In this document: positions 52,405-60,675 of the stretch, piece after piece
How the letters are laid out: the number at the start of each line of letters is the position of its first letter
Numbering within the stretch: position 1 is the first letter of the stretch
Assembly (NCBI RefSeq): GCF_914271435.1
Contig: NZ_CAJZAI010000022.1
Span: 1 to 64,000 of the forward strand
Length of the DNA stretch: 64,000 bases
DNA from: Cupriavidus laharis
GTDB taxonomy: Bacteria; Pseudomonadota; Gammaproteobacteria; Burkholderiales; Burkholderiaceae
Direction: 5' to 3'
Notes under the pieces: generated by a model
What the model was told of the DNA's origin: nothing
The model's database searches: none
What the model saw: only the letters and a program-made list of their open reading frames with translations
Program-made: the position numbers and the translations under genes

Positions 52405-53865
52405 TCAGCGCAATGCCAGGCCGCCAGCGCAGATGTACTTGACCTCGATGTAGTCCTCGATGCCGTATTTGGACCCCTCCCGGCCGACACCCGACTCCTT
52501 CACACCGCCGAACGGTGCGACCTCGGTGGAGATCAGGCCCTCGTTCAGGCCCACGATGCCGCATTCGAGCGCTTCTGCCACGCGCCAGGAGCGGGCGTAG
52601 TTGGTGGTATAGAAATAGGCAGCCAGTCCGAAGGGCGTGTCATTTGCCATTGCGACGGCTTCTTCCTCGGTCTTGAAGCGGATGAGGGGGGCCACCGGGC
52701 CGAAAGTCTCCTCATTCATGAGCTTCGCCTTCGGCGACACGTCCGTGAGGATCGTCGGCTTGAAGAAGCGGCCGCCGAGGGCATGGGCCTTGCCGCCGGT
52801 GAAGACTTGAGCACCCAGAGAGACGGCGTCGTCGATGTGTTCGCGAACCTTCTCGATCGCCGCGTCGTCAATCAGCGGTCCGAGATCCACGCCCGGTGCC
52901 ATGCCATCGCCGACGACTTGAGCTTCCACTGCTATCCTGAGCTTCTCTGCGAACGCGTCGTAGACGCCGTCCTGGACGAAGATGCGGTTCGCGCAGACAC
53001 AGGTCTGACCGGCATTACGAAACTTCGAGGCCATGACGCCGGCGACGGCAGCGTCGAGGTCGGCGTCGTCGAAGATGAGGAATGGCGCGTTGCCGCCCAG
53101 TTCCATAGAAACCTTCTTCACCGTACCGGCGCATTGCTCGAGGAGAGTCTTGCCGACATCGGTGGAGCCCGTGAACGACAGCTTGCGCACGACGGGGCTC
53201 GATGTGAGCTCACCCCCTACAACGGAGGCGGAACCGGTGACCACATTCAGTACCCCATCAGGGATTCCTGCTTCCTTGGCCAGAGCGGCGAGCGCCAGCG
53301 CAGAGAAGGGCGTGGCAGAGGCAGGCTTGATCACGATCGTGCAGCCTGCAGCCAAAGCGGCGCCAGCCTTGCGCGTGATCATCGCATTCGGGAAATTCCA
53401 CGGGGTGATGGCGGCGACGACGCCGACGGGCTGCTTGATGACGATGATGCGGCGGTCCGATGATGGCGCAGGAATCACATCGCCATAGATTCGACGTGCT
53501 TCTTCCGAGAACCATTCAATAAAGCCAGACCCGTAGGCAATCTCACCCCGGGACTCTTTCAGCGGTTTGCCTTGCTCAAGCGTGAGGATCGTTGCTAGGT
53601 CCTCCTGGTTGGCCATGCAGAGATCGAACCATCGACGCAGCAGGCGGCTGCGTTCGCGCGAGCTGGTTGCGCGCCATGCCGGAAGGGCGCGGTCCGCGGC
53701 GGCGATGGCTGCCTGGACGTCGGCGGCCGTCATGCGGGGCACAGTACCGAGCTGTTGCCCTGTTGCAGGATTTGTGACGGGCACCACTTCGCCGTCAGCA
53801 GCGTCTACCCATTGACCATTCACGTGGCACTGTTGGCGGAAGAGAGAAGGATTCTGGATCTGCAT
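52405..53865 (-). CDS. gabD: Succinate-semialdehyde dehydrogenase-type aldehyde dehydrogenase
   Basis: 486 residues. Catalytic Asn157 (AITPWNFPNAMITRK), Glu255 (MELGGNAPFLIFDD) and Cys289 (FRNAGQTCVCANR) are present. FIEWFSEEARRIYGD and the C-terminal VKESGVGREGSKYGIEDYIE are typical of GabD and of the related 2-ketoglutarate-semialdehyde dehydrogenases, which end many non-phosphorylating sugar-acid pathways. In this operon the second role is at least as likely as GABA breakdown, as no gabT is nearby. Confidence 0.88.
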   Translation of the reverse strand: MQIQNPSLFRQQCHVNGQWVDAADGEVVPVTNPATGQQLGTVPRMTAADVQAAIAAADRALPAWRATSSRERSRLLRRWFDLCMANQEDLATILTLEQGKPLKESRGEIAYGSGFIEWFSEEARRIYGDVIPAPSSDRRIIVIKQPVGVVAAITPWNFPNAMITRKAGAALAAGCTIVIKPASATPFSALALAALAKEAGIPDGVLNVVTGSASVVGGELTSSPVVRKLSFTGSTDVGKTLLEQCAGTVKKVSMELGGNAPFLIFDDADLDAAVAGVMASKFRNAGQTCVCANRIFVQDGVYDAFAEKLRIAVEAQVVGDGMAPGVDLGPLIDDAAIEKVREHIDDAVSLGAQVFTGGKAHALGGRFFKPTILTDVSPKAKLMNEETFGPVAPLIRFKTEEEAVAMANDTPFGLAAYFYTTNYARSWRVAEALECGIVGLNEGLISTEVAPFGGVKESGVGREGSKYGIEDYIEVKYICAGGLALR

Positions 53866-53902
53866 GAAAAGGAACTCCGGTCGCTTTGACTTGAAGGGGG
53901 AA

Positions 53903-54886
53903 TCAGGAAAGCAGGTTGGCGGGTCGTTCGCCGCGGCGCAGTGCCGCGATCCCGTCGATCAGAAGCCATCCCATGGCGTTGCGCGTTTCCTCTGTCGCGC
54001 TGCCGATATGCGGACTGAGAAAGACGTTGTCGAGAGCGCGATAGCGCGGATCGACGTTCGGCTCGTTGGCGAAAACATCAAGGCCAGCAGCAAAGACGTG
54101 GCCGTTGTTCAGCGCTTCGATCAGCGCATCGTCATCGACGATGTCGCCGCGGGAAATATTGGCGACGACAGCGCCAGGCGGCAGTGCTCGGATGTGCGCT
54201 TGATCGAGCGTTCCTTTGAGCTGTGGTGAACCCGGTGCCGCGACCAGCAGCATCTCGCTGTGTCGGCAGAGGCTTTCGAGGGTCGCGTGGTAGATGGCGC
54301 CCTCGGCGTCCTCTGGCCCAAGTTGGGAGCGGTTGTGGTAGTGGATTTGCATGCCGAATGCGCGGGAACGCGTCGCGATGGCTCGGCCGATGCGCCCCAT
54401 GCCGAATATGCCGAGCCGCTTGCCGACCAGGCCTTTGCCCAGCAGTTGAGTGGGCGCCCAACCCGGCCATTGGCCGCTGCGGACCATGCGATCTGCTTCA
54501 TAACCGCGCCGTGCGGCATTGAGCAGGAGCATTAGCGCGACTTCAGCACAAGCATCGCTCAGGACGTCAGGCGTATGCAGAACCTCGATGCCGAGTTCGC
54601 GAGCCGTGGCCAAGTCGATGTGGTCGTAGCCTACCGAGAGAGTGGCCACCGTCTTGAGGGTGGGCGACAGTGCGCGCAACACATTGCCGTCAATGCGCTC
54701 GGTCGCGGTCACCAGCAGAACGCTCACGCCCTTGGCGCGCTCGATGATGGTGGCGGAATCCGTCAGTTCGTCGCTTTCGTTCAGCTTTACGACGAAGCGC
54801 TCTTTCAGCGCGGCTTCGATCTCCGCAGGCATGCGTCTGCATACGTAAGCATTTTCAAGCGACTGATTGTGATTCTGGGCTGTCAT
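53903..54886 (-). CDS. D-2-hydroxyacid dehydrogenase (glyoxylate/hydroxypyruvate reductase type)
   Basis: 327 residues from ATG 54886, behind GAGGAGAC; an in-frame ATG at 54979 lies in the regulatory gap and is rejected. Motifs: KRLGIFGMGRIGRAIATRSR for NAD(P), NISRGDIVDDDALIEAL with the catalytic Arg, and VFLSPHIGSATEETRNAMG with the catalytic His. First gene of the seven-gene minus-strand operon, divergent from the FadR-type regulator at 55065. Codons 13-15 contain a TACGTA dyad that resembles the LacI-type operator only weakly. Confidence 0.9.
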   Translation of the reverse strand: MTAQNHNQSLENAYVCRRMPAEIEAALKERFVVKLNESDELTDSATIIERAKGVSVLLVTATERIDGNVLRALSPTLKTVATLSVGYDHIDLATARELGIEVLHTPDVLSDACAEVALMLLLNAARRGYEADRMVRSGQWPGWAPTQLLGKGLVGKRLGIFGMGRIGRAIATRSRAFGMQIHYHNRSQLGPEDAEGAIYHATLESLCRHSEMLLVAAPGSPQLKGTLDQAHIRALPPGAVVANISRGDIVDDDALIEALNNGHVFAAGLDVFANEPNVDPRYRALDNVFLSPHIGSATEETRNAMGWLLIDGIAALRRGERPANLLS

Positions 54887-54946
54887 TGATGCAGTCTCCT
54901 CGTTGGTTTGCGACAGCGTCGCACGAAGTCGTTGTGTTCTTATGAG

Positions 54947-54972
54947 TTGTATTACAAATTCATATGATGAAT
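54947..54972. promoter_or_regulatory. Candidate FadR-type (GntR) operator region
   Basis: TTGTATTACAA (54947-54957) and ATTCATATGATGAAT (54958-54972) are adjacent AT-rich dyads in the 178-bp gap between the divergent operon start (54886) and the regulator (55065). The first fits the T-G-T-N3-A-C-A pattern of FadR-subfamily sites. Confidence 0.5.
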
Positions 54973-55064
54973 ATGTCAAGCAAATTTGTTTGGGGTGCTA
55001 TGATGTGGACTAGCGATGCCGCAGCGCTGACGCGCGGCGAAGCAACGACTAGTGGAGCATTACC

Positions 55065-55916
55065 TTGCAGAGCACAACAGAAAATCTGACGGAAGCAGAG
55101 CAGCAGCCGGCGGGGAAAGGCGGTTTTGAGCCCACATTGGCCGACCGCGTCACCGAACACCTCGCTGGGCAGATCCGACGCGGTCTGTACCCCGTCAATG
55201 CTCGTCTGCCGACGGAAAAGTTCATGACGGAGCAATACGGCGTGAGCCGCACCGTGATTCGCGAAGCCATTTCCCGTCTCAAGTCCGAGGGGCTCGTAGA
55301 AAGCCGGCAGGGGAGCGGTACGGTTGTGCTCAACCCTGCGACCGCAGAGGTATTCCGCCTTGGACGTGGCGGTTCTGACCCAGCCTTGGGTGTCGTGCGA
55401 ATCCTGGAACTGCGCCGTGGGATTGAAGCGGAAATGGCCGCATTGGCTGCGGAGCGCCGTAGCGAAAGCCAAATGGACGACATCCGGAACGCATTGCGCG
55501 AGATCGACTCTGCAGTGCGCGCGGGCGGCGACGGCGTCGAAGAAGACCTGGCGTTCCATCTTGCGGTGTCCCGTGCCACTGGCAATCCCCATTACACCGA
55601 ACTACTCGGCATGCTGACGCGGGCTTTGAGAGACGCCATTCGTCTCACGCGCGGCAATGAAGCCAGGCGAAGTGATCTTGCTGCGCATGTCCGCAACGAG
55701 CATGCGGAGATCTGTGCCGCGATCGAAACCCAGGATCCGCAACGCGCCCGCCAGGCGGCCTTCCTGCACATGCGCAATACGGAGGAGCGGATTCTCACTG
55801 CTGAACGGGACTTCTGGACCGGCGATAGCCGAACGGCCGCGCAGAGACTGGCCGGAGCCGACCTTTCGACAGTGATACGGCGTGCTGCGGAAGGTGGCAG
55901 GACCGAAGCCGAATAG
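55065..55916 (+). CDS. GntR-family (FadR/FCD) transcriptional regulator
   Basis: 283 residues from TTG 55065, with GTGGAGC ahead of it; the first clear HTH residues begin about 25 codons later, so a later start is conceivable. N-terminal GntR HTH: DRVTEHLAGQIRRGLYPV, LPTEKFMTEQYGVSRTVIRE. The FCD domain has the metal-binding Asp and His residues (DLAFHLAVSRATGN; HVRNEHAEICAAIE; AAFLHMRN). FCD regulators respond to organic acids. It is divergent from the hydroxyacid operon and is probably its repressor. Confidence 0.9.
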   Translation: MQSTTENLTEAEQQPAGKGGFEPTLADRVTEHLAGQIRRGLYPVNARLPTEKFMTEQYGVSRTVIREAISRLKSEGLVESRQGSGTVVLNPATAEVFRLGRGGSDPALGVVRILELRRGIEAEMAALAAERRSESQMDDIRNALREIDSAVRAGGDGVEEDLAFHLAVSRATGNPHYTELLGMLTRALRDAIRLTRGNEARRSDLAAHVRNEHAEICAAIETQDPQRARQAAFLHMRNTEERILTAERDFWTGDSRTAAQRLAGADLSTVIRRAAEGGRTEAE

Positions 55917-56090
55917 AAGCGGCTTTCGCTTCACGAACCGGATCGTTCCACTGGGGGAGAGCCGACCGGCCTCGGGCAGTACTTTTTGGCTGATAGCCCG
56001 TAGTTTCCCCCTGCAAACCATGACCGGACCCTCGCTGGTTTGGTGCGTCGCACAATAGTTGACGCTTCCATTCGGCCTTCGCTGACCATA
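55917..56090. other. Non-coding upstream region of the enolase gene
   Basis: No gene is supported between the regulator stop and the operator at 56091. TTGACG occurs at 56059-56064 and could be a -35 box, but no good -10 is found at the right distance. Confidence 0.4.
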
Positions 56091-56110
56091 AAATGAATAC
56101 GTAGCCATTT
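56091..56110. promoter_or_regulatory. Putative LacI-family operator O3
   Basis: AAATGAATACGTAGCCATTT matches O2 at 42825 in 17 of 20 positions and has the same TACGTA core. It lies 190 bp upstream of the enolase-family gene at 56300. It ties this gene to the LacI regulator at 41712, 13 kb away. Confidence 0.65.
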
Positions 56111-56299
56111 ATGGACTGCATTGATTGTTTTTGTCAATATGTTTGATCAATCGAGTCGTGTTGTACTGCTCATGCGTGAGATGTCGCGGGATGGCCCGAG
56201 GCACGCTCGTGGGAGATGGTGTTTCTGTGAACCAGCATGGTCTAGTGCTGTGAGTGGCCTGCAGCGTCCCTCACGTTACTTGCAAGGAAGTCCTTAAGC

Positions 56300-57451
56300 A
56301 TGTCAAAAATTCGATCGGTAAAGGCCATTCCCCTGTCGTTTCGCTTGCCTGAAGGTAAGACCGTCACGCTCGGCATCGGCAGCACCATCAAGCGCGACAC
56401 GATCATTATCCGCGTAGAGACCGAGTGCGGTGTTGTCGGGTACGGTGAGGCGCATCCTGGCCGCAGCCCGGGCGCCATCACGAGCCTGATTGCCAACACG
56501 GTTGCGCCGCTAGTCGTCGGGATGGATGCCTTTGATACCAATGGCGTCTGGAGCCGAGTCCACAAGATGCAACTCGCCAGTCATGGTACCGGCGCCGCAG
56601 CTTCGCTCGCGCTGTCCGGTATCGACATGGCGCTGTGGGATGTGCGAGGCAAACTTTGCAACCAGCCGCTCTATAAGCTGCTGGGTGGCAGCAACAAGGC
56701 GATTCCAGCGTACGCAGGCGGAATCGCGCTGGGTTACCAGGCACCGGAATCGCTGGCCGATGAGGCGCAGCAATACATCGACGCGGGATATCGTGCCATC
56801 AAGCTACGTCTTGGCGACGGCGTTGCCAACGATTCGGCCCGACTCACTCATGTCCGCTCGCGCGTCGGCGACAACATCGACATCTTGACTGATGTGAATG
56901 CCTCATATTCATTGGACGAGGTGCGTCGCTTGATGCCTGTCCTCGAGGACATCCGGGCGGGTTGGCTCGAAGAGCCGTTCGCATGTGACAACTTCGGTGC
57001 GTATCGGGCCGCAGCGTCGTTCAGCATGCGGGTGCCTCTGGCCGCCGGCGAGAACCACTACACGCGCTATGCATTTGCTCAGCTTCTCGACGAGGGCGCT
57101 GTGCAAGTCTTCCAACCGGACCTTTCGAAAACTGGTGGGATCACCGAAGCCATGCGCATTGCCGGAATGGTGTCTGCGTGGGGCTATAAGGTACACCCGC
57201 ACAGTTCTGCCACCGGCATCAATCACGCCGCCTGCGTTCACTACCTTGCCGCGGTCGATAACCCCGGGTACTTCGAGGCTTGTGTGTCGCACTACAACCC
57301 ATTCCGCGACATGTTCGGTCCAGGTTTTGAGACGGATGCTTCCGGCTGCGTCAAGCCACTGGAAAAGCCGGGCCTTGGCCTGGAGGTCGATGAATCCGTA
57401 TTTGAAAGATTTGCGTTCATCGATGGCCCTGGCTACATCGTGAAGTTCTGA
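56300..57451 (+). CDS. Enolase-superfamily (mandelate racemase type) enzyme, paralogue of 48238
   Basis: 383 residues, aligned without large gaps to the enzyme at 48238: shared PLSxRLPEGKTVT, RVETxxGxVGYGExHPGRSPGAIT, KLLGGS and FEACVSHxNPFRDMFG. The same catalytic set is kept (KLR near 170, LTDVN, LEEP, AAGEN, QPDLSK, HSSATG), so both should act on similar substrates, possibly opposite epimers. It forms a two-gene unit with Bug receptor 7 and carries its own putative operator, so it may be expressed under different conditions from its paralogue. Confidence 0.92.
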   Translation: MSKIRSVKAIPLSFRLPEGKTVTLGIGSTIKRDTIIIRVETECGVVGYGEAHPGRSPGAITSLIANTVAPLVVGMDAFDTNGVWSRVHKMQLASHGTGAAASLALSGIDMALWDVRGKLCNQPLYKLLGGSNKAIPAYAGGIALGYQAPESLADEAQQYIDAGYRAIKLRLGDGVANDSARLTHVRSRVGDNIDILTDVNASYSLDEVRRLMPVLEDIRAGWLEEPFACDNFGAYRAAASFSMRVPLAAGENHYTRYAFAQLLDEGAVQVFQPDLSKTGGITEAMRIAGMVSAWGYKVHPHSSATGINHAACVHYLAAVDNPGYFEACVSHYNPFRDMFGPGFETDASGCVKPLEKPGLGLEVDESVFERFAFIDGPGYIVKF

Positions 57452-57498
57452 TCCGAAGAGATGTTTTTGCTGTGCACATTACTAGAGGAGACACAGTC

Positions 57499-58473
57499 AT
57501 GAAGTTGTTTCGCATTGCCGCCGGGGCGGTCATGGCGTTGGCCACACTCGCCAGCTTCACTGCAAACGCCAAGGATGCGGCGTTTCCGTCCAAGCCCATT
57601 TCCCTAATCGTTCCCTGGAACGCCGGCGGTTCCGTCGACCTGACTGCGCGAAAGCTGTCCGAGATTCTGGGTAAGTCGGGTGTGACTGTGGTAGTCGAGA
57701 ACGTCCCCGGTGGCACCAGCATTATCGGGCTGACCAAGGTGGCGAACGCCCAACCCGACGGCTATACGGTCGGCCTCGCCACCTCGTCTTTGATGGGCAT
57801 CGTCGCGCAGAATGACACGAAGCTGCGAATCGACCAGTACAAGGCCCTGAACCAGACGACCGTAGAGCAACTTGTCCTGGTGGTGCCGAAGGCCAGCCCT
57901 GTCAACAGCATCGAAGACTTCGTCGCGCTGCTCAAGAAGAAGCCGGGCGCGGTGTCGATCGGCACGCCCGGCAACAACAATGTGAACCACACGTTTGCAG
58001 CAATGCTGGGGCGTGCGGCGAACGTAGATTTTGTCAATGTGCCCTACACCGGTGGATCGAAAGTACTGACCGATCTCGCAGGAAAGCAAATCGATGCCGG
58101 CGTACTGAAGCCTTCGGAGGTGATGGCGCAGATCAAGGGCGATCTGATCAAGCCGATTGGCGTTTTCTCGACGGAACGCGTGGCGATTCTGCCGAACGTC
58201 CCAACATTTGCCGAAAAGAAGATCGACGTGTTCCCGTACGGTCCGCTGGAGCAGATGTCCTATCTCGTTGCGCCAAAGGGCATTTCTCCTGAGCGCGCGC
58301 AGCAATTGCAGGAGCTGTTCGCCAAGGCCATTGCCAGCGATTCCTATAAGGCGTTTGCCAAGGAATTTGGCATGAAGGTGGCCGATGTCCGGGGCGACGA
58401 CCTCCAAAAGCAGGCGGTAGCCATCCAGAACACCTTCAATACCGTGGCGCCGAAGATCTTTACCAAGCAATAA
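57499..58473 (+). CDS. Bug/TctC-type periplasmic receptor (7)
   Basis: 324 residues from ATG 57499 behind AGGAGACACA. The signal peptide runs to about residue 24 (VMALATLASFTANA). The first motif is PISLIVPWNAGGSVDLTARK, with NAGG where the others have PPGG or TPGG. The second is VVVENVPGGTSIIG. It is the most divergent receptor of the eight. It probably serves the enolase-family enzyme upstream. A bulged stem-loop follows at 58484-58513. Confidence 0.9.
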   Translation: MKLFRIAAGAVMALATLASFTANAKDAAFPSKPISLIVPWNAGGSVDLTARKLSEILGKSGVTVVVENVPGGTSIIGLTKVANAQPDGYTVGLATSSLMGIVAQNDTKLRIDQYKALNQTTVEQLVLVVPKASPVNSIEDFVALLKKKPGAVSIGTPGNNNVNHTFAAMLGRAANVDFVNVPYTGGSKVLTDLAGKQIDAGVLKPSEVMAQIKGDLIKPIGVFSTERVAILPNVPTFAEKKIDVFPYGPLEQMSYLVAPKGISPERAQQLQELFAKAIASDSYKAFAKEFGMKVADVRGDDLQKQAVAIQNTFNTVAPKIFTKQ

Positions 58474-58483
58474 GCTGTTCGCA

Positions 58484-58513
58484 AGTGTGCGTTCCCAGGT
58501 TGGGACGCACACT
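58484..58513 (+). terminator. Stem-loop after Bug gene 7
   Basis: AGTGTGCGTTCCC pairs with GGGACGCACACT with one bulged base and a five-base loop. No T-run follows. The interval 58514-58707 shows no supported gene. Confidence 0.5.
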
Positions 58514-58707
58514 AGCCCTCCCCCCGGGGCGTTTGCCTCCAGCCATCTTCCTGACGCTTTCCACAGCCCATCATCGCGGGCAGCGCGCAACAGTGGTCAG
58601 CGTTGACCACATACTCTTTATAAACAATCACCGCTTCAACGAGCCGCGTCAGCTATTGCGCTCGATGTTTGATGCTGCTGTCGCTCGTGCCCACCCCTTC
58701 CACTGCA

Positions 58708-59184
58708 TCGCACCCTATCCAACAGTTGGAAGCTATCGTCGTCGAGGCCGACGCCGTGATGGTGGCGCGCGGTGACCTCGGCGTTGAGATGCCGGCGGAA
58801 ATGGTTCCTTCACTGCAGAAGCAAATCATTCGCGCGTGCTGTCGGGCAGGGAAGCCCGTAATCGTGGCAACATAGATGTTCGAGTCCATGATCGCGGCGC
58901 CCGTACCGACGCGTGCGGAAGCAGCTGACGTCGCCACAGCGGTCTACGACGGTGCCGATACGGTGATGCTCTCTGCCGAGTCTGCCTCGGGAAAGTATCC
59001 TGTTGAGGCTGTACTCATGATGGATAGCATCATCACGCGCACGAAATCGGATGCTCTCTACCATGATGCGATCCAGGCAAGCCATACCGCACCTCGCGCT
59101 GAGTCTGCCGATGCCATCGGCTACGCAGTACGTCACGTTGCCGGCCTGCTGAGAGTACCTGCGGTTGTCACATGCCCTAAATGA
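58708..59184 (+). pseudogene. pyk: Pyruvate kinase internal fragment with a nonsense codon
   Basis: About 155 codons match the middle of pyruvate kinase: EADAVMVARGDLGVEMPAEM, then KQIIRACCRAGKPVIVAT, a TAG at 58873-58875 where Gln (VATQM) is expected, then PVPTRAEAADVATAVYDG and DTVMLSAESASGKYPVEAV. The N-terminal and C-terminal parts are missing. The right end is cut at 59177 by the dispersed repeat. It is non-functional, so the cell must have another pyk. Confidence 0.88.
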
Positions 59185-59375
59185 CCGGGCTGCTTGTACT
59201 GCTGGACCTGGTGGTCCAGTCGCCATCGCAGGCGCGTGAGTTCGTGCGGCCAGGTCGAGGCTGGCGGGCTCGCCCACGTTAATCAGAATGAAGAATGGTG
59301 GTAGTGGAGCGGGAAAGACAACGGCAAGGTCCCCAACACGAATTCGCCTTCGTCACACAAATTGCGGAAGACCCA
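59177..59375. repeat. 199-bp dispersed repeat, copy 2
   Basis: Same length, orientation and sequence blocks as 18682-18880, with scattered substitutions. It begins immediately after the pyruvate kinase fragment. With copy 1 it brackets the whole metabolic region 18.9-59.2 kb. Bases 59376-59435 are unique to this copy and hold no gene. Confidence 0.8.
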
Positions 59376-59435
59376 AGTTCACGGAAGCGCAGGGATTGGG
59401 CATTCGAGGAGCGTTGCAGAATTGCGTTTGCGCCT

Positions 59436-59490
59436 CGAGCCCTTGAAGCGAAGATAGCCAGCGTTGGCCGGGACGGGACTAAGGCGCCGC
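59436..59490. repeat. Short dispersed repeat, copy 2
   Basis: Matches 40551-40603 except for two extra bases near its left end and a few substitutions. Its last bases supply the final Ala-Ala-Pro codons and the TAG stop of the LacI gene on the minus strand, so an insertion or rearrangement trimmed that gene. Confidence 0.8.
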
Positions 59491-60501
59491 TACGATTTTC
59501 ACCGCGGCAGCACTTTCCCGAACGATCAGCTCCGGCTCGAATTCGTCCTGCAGATTTTCCCGCCGTGCCGTGCCTTCTATCTGCGCAATGATGTTCCTCG
59601 CGGTCAGTTCGCCGATACGCACGGGGTTCGAACGCATGGTTGTCAGGGTGGGCGTGATAAGTTCCGCGACCTGCCAGTCCCCGAAACCGGTCACGGAGAT
59701 ATCGGCCGGAATGGACCGGCCCAGGGCGCGGCACTCGGCGATGGCGGCGACCGCGATGAAGTCGTTTATGCAGATCAGTGCGGTAGGCCGATGTGGACTG
59801 GTCAGACAGGCGCGCGCTGCGGCGCGGGCCGGCTCGACCTCATAGGGAGTGGGCAGGACCAGTTCCTCGCGCAGTGCGATGCCGTGTTCGCTGAGCACGT
59901 CCTTGACGCCTTCCAGCCGCTGGACCGACAGATGCTGGGTGTTCAGCGGGCCAGGGAGGACGGCGAATTCGCGGTGCCCAAGGCCTACCAGATAGGCGGT
60001 CAGCCGCCGCATCGCGAGCCGGTTGTCGTAGCCGACCGTCGGATGGCTGCCTTCGCGATCCGTTGCCCACATCAGCACATAGGGGACATTGTGCTTATGG
60101 ATAAGAGAGAAGACTTCGGGATGGTGCTGCGAGCCGATGATGGCGATGCCGTCCACGCGCCGCTCCAGCAGTTCCCGCGCACAGCGCAACTCGATTTCGT
60201 TGTTGTCGCGATGACACGTCAGAACAACAGTATAGCCTAGCGCTTCGAGCTGCTTCTCAAGGGTGTCCACGGCTCTTGCGTACAGTTCGTTCATCAGCGT
60301 CGGCGCAATGATGCCGATGGACATGGTCCGTCCCGAACGCAGGATTCGGGCAGCGGCAAAGGGCACATAGTCCAGGCTGGCAATCGCTTCCTGCACGCGC
60401 TTCAGGGTCACTGGCCGCAGCAGTTCCGGTGCCGACAACGCGCGCGATACGGTGGCGGAAGACACGCCGGCAAGGAGAGCGACCTGTTTCACGTTGACCA
60501 T
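59479..60501 (-). CDS. LacI-family transcriptional regulator (C-terminus remodelled)
   Basis: 340 residues from ATG 60501 (GAGG at a good distance upstream; ATG 60510 possible). Headpiece: VNVKQVALLAGVSSATVSRA, hinge YVPFAAARILRSGRTMSIGI. The ligand-binding domain includes CINDFIAVAAIAECRALGR and ISVTGFGDWQVAELITPTLT, as in GntR (gluconate) and related repressors. The last three residues and stop come from a dispersed repeat, so a short native tail may be lost. It is upstream of no gene on its own strand within the window. Likely targets are the Bug and CoA-transferase genes at 60676-62945. Confidence 0.88.
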   Translation of the reverse strand: MVNVKQVALLAGVSSATVSRALSAPELLRPVTLKRVQEAIASLDYVPFAAARILRSGRTMSIGIIAPTLMNELYARAVDTLEKQLEALGYTVVLTCHRDNNEIELRCARELLERRVDGIAIIGSQHHPEVFSLIHKHNVPYVLMWATDREGSHPTVGYDNRLAMRRLTAYLVGLGHREFAVLPGPLNTQHLSVQRLEGVKDVLSEHGIALREELVLPTPYEVEPARAAARACLTSPHRPTALICINDFIAVAAIAECRALGRSIPADISVTGFGDWQVAELITPTLTTMRSNPVRIGELTARNIIAQIEGTARRENLQDEFEPELIVRESAAAVKIVAAP

Positions 60502-60635
60502 ATTCGGCATGCCTCGAAAACGAAGGAAAGAGCAAGGTTGGAGTGAAGGATGAGCCTGTCCAGGGGTGGCTTGGCGGCCCGGCCTGACGACGCATTGTAT
60601 CGCCGGGGGCAAGTCCGCGGGTCAGGAACGCCACG

Positions 60636-60669
60636 CAAGCGCCGGTCGCGGCAATGCGGCCGGCGCTTG
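60636..60669 (-). terminator. Stem-loop downstream of Bug gene 8
   Basis: CAAGCGCCGG at 60636-60645 pairs with CCGGCGCTTG at 60660-60669. It lies 7 bp after the stop of the minus-strand Bug gene. No T-run is seen. Confidence 0.5.
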
Positions 60670-60675
60670 CCGCGG

